Shown here: piece by piece, positions 35,186-47,100 of the stretch | How the letters are laid out: each line of letters starts with the position of its first letter | Position numbering within the stretch: position 1 is the stretch's first letter | NCBI GenBank assembly: GCA_013398615.1 | Contig: VZSR01001479.1 | Coordinates: 10,670,564-10,734,563 of the forward strand | DNA from: Brachypodius melanocephalos | Lineage: Eukaryota > Chordata > Aves > Passeriformes > Pycnonotidae | Length of the DNA: 64,000 nt | Reading direction: 5' to 3' | Translations under genes and position numbers: made by a program | Notes under the pieces: model-generated | Told to the model about the DNA's origin: nothing | Database searches by the model: none | The model's input: only the letters and a program-made list of their open reading frames with translations

Positions 35186-38100
35186 GTAAGTTTTCCATAA
35201 GAATTATTGCAGAAAAGTTGGGAATAATAATTTTGCAAAATCATCTTCTAGAACGTGATTCTGTCTCAGTATTGTCTAAAGATGAGGTGATTTGCGATGA
35301 AATGAGCAGACATGCTTCATGTCTTCCATGTGGAGATGTATGGCTTGCAAAGCCTTCAATGCCCATGGATGCTAGCTGACAGTCCACTTGCTGACATTCT
35401 CCTCAGGAGAGGCTAAGGAATGTATGTTCATGGAGAATGGATTATCTTCTTAGGTAGTGGTAACACCAGATCAGTTTCGATGCATGTTATTAGGGATGTT
35501 ACTACAAACTTCACTGCAAGCAGCTTTTTTAAATCAAAACCCCAAAGATCTCAATTTTTTGAGTACTGAAACTAGGGAATTTGTTAATACTATGCTTCTA
35601 TTTTAAGGGAAAATTAATTTTTTTCTTAATTATAAATACTTAAAGATGTAATATCTACTAATAATACACATTTGAATCTAAATGTTAGAAAAAAAGAATA
35701 ACTCTGTACTGTTATGTATTCACAACAAACAAGAATTTACTGGCATTTTGGTCAAAGATACTTGATTTTAATAAAATTGGGGATTTTGAATGGTCGTGTA
35801 TGACCCCCACCTGTGGTCAGGGGTTTTTTTTGCTCCCCCCTCCCCGCCCCCCCCTTATTTTCATAACAGCTTTATATGGAATTTTCTAATTCTATATGGA
35901 AATCTCCAAAAATAATTAAGATAGCTGAAGCACAAGCAAGTTTTGTGTGGATTGTGTATGTGATAAATTGCCTTCCTTTAGCTACCATTTGTGTCAGTAT
36001 TCAACAACAGATAATATGCTATAAATGCATATAAAACATGAGAAGAGAATTGAGCTTTTCATGCCCAGTACTTTGTTCAAACTCTGCTAGAAATTAGACT
36101 GACATCAGTCTCATAGCAGCTGCTAAAAGATCATTCCCAGTTCATATGAGAATTTTTTTACTGTCTTGTCTTAAGTGGAGGAAATAAATAGGCTTTTTAC
36201 CTTTCTCACACACTCGAAAACTTGCAGTGAAAACAGTGATATGTCTTTTTTTTTTTAACTTTGGAAAGACCAAAACATCCCCTCAGTGGCTCTGGTAGTT
36301 TGAGGGTTGCTCTGGATGCTGTAGCAAAAGCAGTGCCGGTAGAGGCTCAGTTCCATTCTGTGGAGTAACTGTTGTGTAAGGTTACTGATTGTGGCCATAT
36401 GAAAACACTTCCTGCTTGGAACATAAAGATGATCATGGGACGATTAAGTGCTCTGTCATGAGCATGAATCATGAAGATCCTGCTGCAAGATCACAGGTGG
36501 TCCAGAAAATGAAGTGCTCTTTAAACAGACAAGTGTTTGTGGGAAAAATTACAGTGTTCTTGCTGCTGCTGGCAGCAATTATTGTCTTAAGTATCTGGAA
36601 GAATGGAAAACAATTTTTTTTCATCTGATCTGTGATTTGGTAAGTGTCATTTAAAATTCCTTCCTTACTAAAGACAATATTTAAGGTGATGAAGTGTTCT
36701 TAATTTTTAATTGCATTTTGCACGATTGAAAGACAGTGAGGGTAATTAGTATTAAATGGCCTGGTTATTTCACTGATAAAATTGATGTGCGTAATAGAAC
36801 CCTGTATGAGATAATGAGTTCTGTGCTCCTTAATTTTGAAATTCAGTGAAATCTACTATGAAAATGACATTTTTATTTTAAAATACATGTAACCACTTCG
36901 ATATTGTAAGCATAATAGTACCGTGAAGTCCCTGCGAAGTACTGTCTAACATGTCTTTTGTAAACTCATGAACACAGTTTGTTTTTTAAAAGAAAAAAGA
37001 GGAGAAGAGGTGTGTTTGTCCTTTTAGAAGAGTAGTTGTGAACCTGAAAGATCTTTGACTTTGTCTCTTTATTTTCTAGGATTATCAAGCAAGAAGGAGA
37101 CATTTTTAATTAGTGCTTTTTTACATGATAATCTCCTGTTTCTGAAAAATGTTTTATTATTACTTGTTAATCAATACACATGTTTTCAAATTAAAGAAAT
37201 CCATGTCAGTTTACTCTTTATGGTAAGAGAAGTGCTGTAGAAATGTTGTATTAGAATAATCTCATGTAATACAGCCTTTTATTCTTTTTACTTGGTCTAT
37301 ACATACAGCTAAATTAATATATTTATATTTGTTTGAATTTCTGACACTCATTCTGTCAGACTACATTTTAAATATGAGTTTTATTTAGTGCCAGTGATAA
37401 GTTAATTAAATATACTGAAATTTGTAATATTAAGTCAATTATTTCTATGGTTGGTTTCACTTGGGAAAGATGCCACTTTTTCTTCATGAGGGGACCGTTA
37501 CTCTGGCAATCAAAAATTTTTGTTAACTTGTGTCAAAGATGACAGAGGGCCTATCAAAGAATCAGGTTCATAAATACTCTGTTTGATGCTAGCTAAACAA
37601 GGCATTACAGTTTAGCTGTAGAAGAGCTGGTACCTGTTTTAGTTCTCACTTTATTTGGTGGTAGTATATTCCTTAGGTTTTGTACTGTGCACTGTCATAA
37701 AACACCATGTTTTTCAAGAGAATATGAGTATCACCCTTATAAAGGGAAATACAGTAGAGTGCAACCAAGATTTTGTGATCAATGTAGTTTATTTGCTTGA
37801 AATGCCTTGTTACAATGGCAAGCAGATATGATCAGCATCTGGAAGTTGTGCTGATATAGAAACACAGATCCCCAGATAATATAAACTTTCAGCTTTGCAT
37901 TGGATTCAATGAGAGATGTGTTTTTACTAGAAACCTGATTTATATGAGTAGAGTGCGTGGCTTAGTTAAACTAACCTCATTAGTAAAAAGGACTTCCAAA
38001 AAGTGTTAACTACTTTTTCTTTTTTTTTCACTTCAGGGACCCACAAGCGCTGAATTATTTTCTACATGGACCTAGTAGTAAATCTGTAAGTGGCATTGCT

Positions 38101-41100
38101 GTGCATTAGACATAGAGAAGCTTCATTGAGTGTATTACTTCTAAACATGATTTTTGTCTTTTACCAGAGCAATGAAGACTTGACTAATGCAGAATATTCT
38201 GTAGCCAACTCAAATTCAATTTTCGCCAACTCCAATGTAAGTGGTCAGGAGATAAATTACATTAGTATTGAGATTGCATGCTTTTTTATGGCTTTACTTG
38301 TCTTTTATAAAACTGAATGAAGTAGATGTGGGCTTCAGCTTTTTCATGTGAAAACTCTGAATACTAACATAGAACCTATCTTGTGCTATTAGTATTTTAA
38401 GTATTTCAGTGGGGAATGAATTGAAATAATACTGCACTGTTGGGAGGTATTTTGTAAATATGTAAAGCAGCTTGCTGAGCAGTGAAAATGCTCTCTGGTG
38501 TAAAAGCACTCGCCAGTAAACAGCGCTCATGGCTTTAGTGATTGTAGTAGTAGTGCTCAAAGGTAGACCTTGAAAGTTAGTCATTCCTGTGTATGTTAGG
38601 ATGCCTTTTTGTTTCCTACTTATGTAGATTCTGAGCTGGCAGATTTTTAAAATTAATGAGTGGGGGTTTTTTTCTCTTTTTTTTTTGTTGTTTTTCTTCA
38701 GACTCAGGAGGTAATTTGGGATGTATCCTTTGTGTAACTTCAGTGTTAGGGAAATCACTTTAAATTCATTAGGTGTTGCAAAAAGTCTTCAGTGTTCCTT
38801 CTTGCCAGAAGTGTATTGCAGCCCTGGACCATGTTTCACACAATCAGGTTGTAGAATCCCAATCCTTGGTGATAAATTCAAAGCTGATCTGCTCTAGTGT
38901 GTGTGGTAGTCATGCTTTGAGTAGAACATTGGACTGAATGACTTAAGAGATCCCTTCAGACCCATATTTCTTTGATTTCATTGGTGTGTTTTTTAAAACA
39001 AGTGAATTGTGATTGTGATTGTAATCCCACAATTAAGTTAATTTGAATACATAGAATAGGATTTTCTTGGTAATTCCTATTTCTATTTTACTGTTACCTT
39101 GACTCTTGTCTGTTTGTCCCATGCTCATAACACATACGTGGATGTACTTGTAGGTGTGCAGGGACCTTAAATAATTGGCATGAAGAAATTCTGAAAACTC
39201 TTATTGTGTGTGTGAAGAACTAGTAACCTTCCTGTAGGCACAGTAGTATAATGGGAAGTGTTTGTCCTGTCCTCCCCCTTTCAGGTTTGTTATTAAATAT
39301 TGTAGAAGAAATGAGCAAGCTGGTTGAAATAATGGTGAGGGAGTAGGGTATCAAGAGTAACAGGGCATGCCCAATTTTCAGCTGATGAGGAACAGTGGTT
39401 TCAACTTGGTACCAGGCTGGCCATTAGCAGACAGCAGCTTGCTGCAGTACTGGCAGAGGTGGGGTTTGGGGACTTATCCTAAGAAAAACTGAGTTTGGGG
39501 AAAAAAGGGTGACATATGACATGCTTTTGCCATAGCCTAGACTTCTTAGTTGTTCTTTGTAGACATCCTTCTGATGAGTATGACTAGGTAGGCAGGAGTC
39601 AGGTGTTTCTGGTGTATTTTCAGAAAGTGAGTTTCTTTGAGTAATTTTGAGGGGCACTGGGAGATTCTGGACAAGGTAGGTTTGTTGCTTTAGGAGTAGC
39701 AGTTGGAAGAAATAAAAATATTTGGTGAGAGCTAAGAGCTTTCTGATGATTGTGGGTAGGTAATCTAGAAGACAGGTGATCAGAGGAGCAGGGATTCCTG
39801 GTGTATCTTCCTAGGATGACATACTACAGTTTAATTTTCAGCATGCTCTGTCCTCATTCTTTTATATCTTCATAAGAAACACCAGTGCCATCTTCCCTTC
39901 CCCTCCTGTGCTGACGTAAGTGAAGAATGACTTGATTACAAGTACAGATTATTACAGTTCATTGGGAAGGAACAAGTGTTACCATAAACAGATGTTTTCA
40001 CAGTCCCTGCTTATAAAATGGGACACCTGAAAAGTTACCGTGCTTCTGAGGCTTTTGTCATTAAAGTTTTTGCAGATACTGAAAGTTCTGTCTTTGTATA
40101 TATTCAGAATTGCTACCGTGAAGTAGGATTGACTGCCTTGCTGCCTGTCTCATGCCTTTGAGTGGCAGAGTTTACACATTCAGTGTCAAGGGTTCAGTGC
40201 CTCAGCTGGTAAGCATGCTCAGCCAACACCTAACACAAGCAAGATGAAGTTCGTGCTGACTGAAGGAAAAGAAAGCACTATTCACTCCTCCCCACTCCCT
40301 TACACTGCCTCCCATGCCCCATCCCAACCTTCCCTGACTGAGTCTCTACCTCCTCTGCTGATTCCAGTTTGGTTTCCTGTGGCAGTTGTTGTGAGAGGCT
40401 TCCCTACCCACTGCCCTGTAACCTGGCTTGTGCTGGGTGGCTGCTGCCATTCTCCTGTTACAGAATAATGGGACAGCATAAGGGAGCAGAATATTCCTGG
40501 AGCCAATGAGAATAAGACTATTCTTGTTCGTCAGCAGATTCATGAAGCTGCAGAGGCTTTGATTTCTTCTTGAAATTAGCATGGTATTCTGTATGGCTCT
40601 TCTGAACCTGGGCAGTAGTGATTCAGAAGTTAACTTGGAAGGTTTCAGTTTGTGCGTATAAAATTATTTTCTAATGTTAAATAGTCCTGGGAGCAGGGAA
40701 TGAAACTTAGAATCCTCTGTTCCAGTGGGAGAGTTTTAAGCTATTAATCTTGATTGCATGTAATATTATTTATTGATGTTATTATTGGTGATAGTAATAG
40801 TTGTATTGTTTGTACTAACTGGAATAGCATTAGTGGAACTATTTAAGCTACACAGTTGTAAAAGATTGCAGTTTGGTCATTTCCTTGGGACAACTTACAG
40901 ATGCAGTAGGGAATTCTCAGAACCTGACAGTTAAGAGTCCTAATTATGGCCTAATTAGTGATTCCTTTTTGCTCTGCCCAGTGGTAGCTAGGTACAGTTG
41001 AGAACCTGATTTGTAGCTTTAGGTGTTCCTGAGGTTCAGACACTGAGACATTTAAGCAGTGGTTTAATTTCTGTATTAACATGAATGTTAAAAGCTTGCT

Positions 41101-44100
41101 GTAGTTTAATAGTTGTAACTTGAAAATATTTTATCTACTCTAAAGAAAAATATTTCAATATTTTAAAACATGACTGAAGTTTCAGAAAATACACAGGTTT
41201 TTCAGAAACAGATTGGGGTAAAATTCTGGATAAATATGCTTGGGGAACTGAAGTTAGGGTGGGGACATCAGTGCATGTGATAATTATGGCTTGCAGCGTC
41301 TTCACACTGTTTACATGAGGTGAAAACAAGCGTCTATGACCTTCAAGGAGTGAAGGCTCAGAGTATGAATGTGACTGATAATTGCACACCCACAGTTTCC
41401 ATTTATCCTGACCTAAAAAGAAACTGATTGTTGCTTCTGAATAGCTGAGATGTGATCATGCAATTTAGAAAGGTGTACTTTGCCTAACTGAAAACTATTG
41501 TGAGTATTACTGTGCATTTAAATTTCTCATTCTCTCTGCAGAATTCTGATGCTTGTGTTGTCTAGAGTTTCTGGACAGAACTTTGTTTTAGGAAAATCTT
41601 GACAGTAGGCTAGAGTAAATAGGTATTGATTTTCCTTATCACAGTGTTAATGGATGTGAATTTGAAGGATTTTTTCATTAAAGGTGCCACTTAATATTTG
41701 TGATAGTTCCAATGTTTATAGTTCTCAGTAATCTTTTTATGAACATAAACCACAGTGTGTAACGCTTTTTTTCTTACACTCTTGTTTCTAATTTTTTTTT
41801 TAAACAAGGAATTAGCATAATACTGTAACTTTATGAAATGGTTGCTAGTTTGCACTAAATGATTATAGAAGCGCTGGTAGGATTTTGGAGGTGAATCTCA
41901 TTTGATAGAAGTCACTAAAAAGAAAGCTTTCTTCTGTCTTTTCTTTGCTTTTACTGTTGCTACTGAAGCCTTGCCCCAAACTGAATTAGAGTGGAGGTGT
42001 TTTCCCTCCTCATTTCTTTTTATCTATTTGTCAGTAGAGTGCTCAGCTTGAGGAAGGGAAAATGTCACTTCGAGGGTGTTTCATGTCCTCTTGAAACAGT
42101 GCAGCTGCAGTGCTAAGTGCTGTATATTGAGAGATTTGAGAAGGGAAAGGAGAGAAGTGTCTCCAGCGGTTTGAGGGTGTGAGCAGAATATCCATGACCT
42201 GTTTGAGCTGGCTGTATGGGGTCAACATCACCCTGCACATGCTATGGGAAGAGTGTAATTCTATGTAGAAAGTTTGCTTGCATGAAAAAAATAACTAATG
42301 AGGAAACAAAGCAGATACTGGAATTCTGAAAGTGATTTATTTCTTGTTTTGCATTTCAGAACACTGATCCTAAGTCGTCTGTAAAAGGTGTAAGTGGTCA
42401 GCTCGGAGAGGGGCCTAGTGATGGACTGCAGCTGTCCAGTAGCCTTCAGTTTCTTGAAGATGAACTTGTGTCTTCTCCTTTACCTGATCTTACTGAGGAT
42501 CAGCCTTTTGATATTCTTCAGAAGTCCTTGCAGGAAGCCAATATTACTGAACAGACTTTGGCAGAAGAGGCATATTTGGATGCCAGTGTAGGTTCTAGCC
42601 AACAGTTTGCACAAGCTCAGCTTCATCCTTCTTCATCAGCATCCTTTACTCAGGCTTCTAATGTTTCTAATTACTCAGGTCAGACGTTGCAACCTATAGG
42701 AGTTACTCAAGTGGTACAGCAACCCGTTGGAGCATCTTTTGCAAGCAATACAGTCGGTGTGCAACATGGCTTTATGCAACACGTCGGAATTAGTGTTCCC
42801 GGCCAGCATTTGTCTAATAGCAGCCAGATTAGTGGTTCTGGGCAGATACAGCTGATTGGTTCATTTAGTAATCAACCTTCCATGATGACCATCAACAACC
42901 TCGATGGATCTCAGATAATACTGAAAGGCAATGGTCAGCAAACACCTGCAAACATGAGCAGTGGCCTCTTGGTTCATAGACAAACTCCGAATGGGAACTC
43001 GCTGTTCAGTAACTCAAATTCAAGTCCAGTAGCACAACCTGTAACTGTTCCATTTAACAGCACAAATTTTCAGACTTCATTGCCTGTCCATAATATCATC
43101 ATTCAGAGGGGTTTGGCACCAAACTCTAACAAAGTTCCTATTAATATCCAACCAAAGCCTATTCAGATGGGTCAGCAGACTGCTTACAATGTGAATAATT
43201 TGGGAATACAGCAACATCATGTACAGCAAGGGATTCCATTTGCTTCTGCAAACTCACCTCAGAGTTCAGTAGTTGGTCCTCATATGTCTGTTAATATTGT
43301 TAATCAACAACAAAATACAAGAAAATCAGTTACACCTCAGGCAGTTAGCAATGCTGGAGGTAGTATTGTTATCCATTCTCCTATGGGACAGCCTCATGCA
43401 ACTCAAAACCAGTTTCTCATACCTACAAGTTTGTCTGTTAATTCTAATTCAGTTCATCATGTTCAGGCCATAAATGGACAACTTCTTCAGACTCAGCCTT
43501 CCCAGCTGGTCCCTGGCCAAGTGTCTGCTGAGCATGTAATGCTCAACAGGAACTCCACAAACATGCTAAGAGCCAACCAGTCATATTCAGGACAGATGCT
43601 AAATAATCAGAACACAGCTGTTCAGCTTGTTTCAGGCCAGACATTCACAGCTCCTGGAAACCAAGTTATAGTGAATCATGGAACTTCCCAAATTGTTGGT
43701 GGACAGGTGCCACTGCAGCAGGCGTCACCAACAGTGTTGCATTTGTCACCTAGCCAAGCTAATGTTTCTCAAGGCAGGTCGAGTTTTACCACCATATCAC
43801 CTGGGCAGTCCACAGTGTCAAATATGTCAGCTTCTAATCGATTTACTGCTGCCAGTTCTTCTGGTTCAGTACACCCCAGCTTGGGAGCATCTGTTCAGTC
43901 TGTCGCATCAGGAGGGAACTTTTCAGGAGATCAGCTGGTCCAGAACAGAGCTCAAGTTGCTGTCAGTGCGTCGCATCGTCTTCCAGCATCCTCCTCCAAG
44001 TCTGTCAGCACCTTTAGTCACACGTCTGTGGGAGTAACACAACAACAGTTTGCCTTTGGTCAGGTATGAAAGCTACTTGAGAATGTAGCTGAAGAAAGGC

Positions 44101-47100
44101 TTCTAAGCTCTGCTAAAATCTGGTTAATACACAGAATGTTAACTTTGCTGGTTCATGTTGTTACAAATACTGTGGAACTGCTGAAAATTACTGTAACCCA
44201 GAGTTATCATTCCACTTTTCTAAATTTTATTAATTTGTATTTGTGTTTTCTAGATCTGTCACTGAGTGAACAGCTCTGTCACTTTGATTAATTCCAAAGA
44301 TTTTGTTGATTTATAGTATTATTTTCAGAAGTGCTTAGCACTATTTCTGATCTATTTCTGCTCCTGTTTAAAGGAATGGGCGCTGTAAGTGTAAATGATC
44401 GTGAGCTCCCCTGTAAACCTTACCATAGGCTAGATGTAAAGGCTCAGGTTCATTCTTGGCACTTAAAAGTCTTTTGACCTCACTAAAAGCTGTGCATTTT
44501 CAAGGTTTGACTTACTGAAATTAGAGATGAAATGGGTTTATTTGGCTTCCTTTTATTATTTATTATATTGGCACTTTCATTATGTGTGTCTGGAGCACTT
44601 AGAAACTTTCAAATTTGATGCAAAGACAAGAAACGTTTCTTAGAATCCTTAAAAAGAAATATTTTTAAAGCAGTTTGTAAAAGTGTAACATAAAAAAAAC
44701 CCCAAATCTCTAAGAAGTCAAGCTAAGTAATTTAAAAAAAAAAAAAGTTTGCTTTTAAGGTTTGATGTGGTCTTTTTTGTCCAGTAGGTACACTTGCAGT
44801 ATATAGTCAACTCAATTTTTCTGTTTTCATAAGTTACAAATAGTCAAAAGTTTAAAAGAAAAAAAATCATCAGGCTCCAGAGTGAACTGCCAATTTTAAC
44901 TCCCTGTCTTTTCACACAATTAGCAACAAGCTATTCAGTTTCTGTACTTTTAAAAACTTAAATTTTTTTTTTGTCATTTTAAAGTACTGGTCACTCTCTC
45001 AGAATGCATTTGCACTAATTAGATCTTCCTCTTTTTTCTTTTACTTATTTTACTTAGATCTTTCTCTTTTCCAAAGTCCTGATGAATTTTTTTTTAACCA
45101 AACCCAAAATCTGCAGTGAAGTAATGTTTTAGAAAATAATGTGTATTTAAACAAATAGTGTGAACACGTTGTAGAAACACCTTTGTAGTCTTTGCCAAGA
45201 CTTCTGGTGCAGGTTGTAACATTTTGTTTGCAGATGAGTAATTTGAGGCCTGTCTGACTTTCTCTTCATGTGTCTGCATCTTATTTGCAGGTTATGTGCT
45301 GGGTCAGTGATTTTCAGCAGTTATAAAAACAGAGTATTTCTTACTGCTGTAAAAAATCATTTTGTTTTTGTGCTGGAATTTCAGAGCTGTAAATGGGAAC
45401 TTACAGAGAACAAATGCCACTATTTGCCAGAATCTTTTTAGTTTGTTTGTCACTTGCATTTTAAACACTGTAGTTTATACTAAACATGTGTCATTTAGTT
45501 GCTAAGCAGTGGAGGTTTTGTTCCACTGTGGGAATTTTTTGTTGGGAAAGCAACTTCATCGTCTTGCAGTTGTGGAAGTTTGAGAAGCTGAGTTTTCTGA
45601 GGGCCACTTGTAGTGGGAAATCAGGGGTCTTCTAGAATGCAACTGGTATATATTTGTGCTGTTAGTGTAATATCTGTTCCTCTCTGTTATATTTGATAAA
45701 ATTCTTGGAGGGATTGAGATGGTGAAATTTCACCACTGATGAATTTGAAGTTAAAAAAGTATACACAGAGGTGAATTTTAGCTGCCTTTTCCTTGTTTCT
45801 CTTAAAGCTTTCTGTAAATATTTCACTGTGATTTTTTAAAAAAAATGTTTTCTATTTTATGTATGTGGCACAGAAAAAGGCTGTGAACCAGACATCACCA
45901 GTTTCTGCATCGAAGACACAGGACAATTTGAGACAGCCTCAGCTAACAAATCTTCTGAGCAACACACTATCAGGTCAACTAAGGTCTTTTTAACACAGTT
46001 TTCTTAATTTTCTCCAGCAACAGAGATTCGTTCTTCTTCAGTTTGTCAGACATACATTGATGCCTTATGCTCACAGGGCTCTAAAGGTTGTTGGAATTTT
46101 ATTTTTAGAAGAATTCAAGCTATATTTTTTCAGTTTTGAATGTGTGCTTTGGTTTTTCCCAACCATGGCACTTAATTTTCTAGAGTGAAAACTTTAATCT
46201 TTGCAATTAGCAATTATGTCTCCCCTCTGTAAAATCCAAAATTGTACCTTCTTTGATTTTGGTTGTGTTTTGTTTGTTTGTTTTTGTTTTTGTGGTTTTT
46301 TGTTTGTTTGTTTTTTGGTTGTGTTTTTTTTGTTGTTTTGTTTTGGGTTTTTTTTGTTTCTTTGGGTTTTTTCAGCTTAGGAAAATAGAAATAAGTAATT
46401 TTCAAAATATAGCCATCTGCTAAAATATCATGAAACTTCTAGAATGTTGAATGTGGTGGCTGCTCCAGTTACAGAGGGAAGAAAAATTGGTATTACAAGG
46501 TTATGTGCAATAACCTCACTCACTTTATTCTTGAATGTGTCACTTCCAGTTAGAATAATTCATGCATTGTTCGTGGCAAAATAGCAGCTTTTGAAGCAGC
46601 ATTGTGCTGCTGAAAGCACAAAACCATTACATTCAAGGCAAGCAGAAAAAGGCAGTAACCTTCCTGTTCTCTTTGTACATAAGTAACCTTTTGAATAAGG
46701 TCCTATACTCTACCTTGCCTTTTTTTTTTTTTTCTTCCTTGTGTACTGTTATGTATAAGCTGTCCAGGCAATTCTATACAATCTGCCCAGTATGCTGGGT
46801 GTCTTTGGGGAAAAAATCTAATAAATTCTTACTTGTTTTGGTTGTAATGTAGCATGACTGACAAGATGCTGTTGGGATTATGAAGCAAAACAATTGGAAG
46901 AAGTCTGCCTATCTAAAAAAAATCTAAGGGAAAAAAATATGCTTGCTGTCTAAGTACTTTTCAGGAGCTCCAGAAAAATTTGGGTTATGCACTTGAGGGA
47001 GGGTTAGTACTGAAAAGCTTGATAAAATTTACTGTATGATTTTAGGTAAATTGTTGGGACACTAAAATTACAATACTTGAATTTCTTCTTATGTTGCAGT

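Noticed and set aside
35137..35379. 80-codon frame starting MSWMMMMMNPV
   Set aside because: Out-of-frame reading of the BICRAL start exon that runs into the intron; the true frame is MDDDDDESCLLDLI.
46214..46405. Lys/Asn/Thr-rich minus-strand frame
   Set aside because: Artefact of the (GTTT)n tract.
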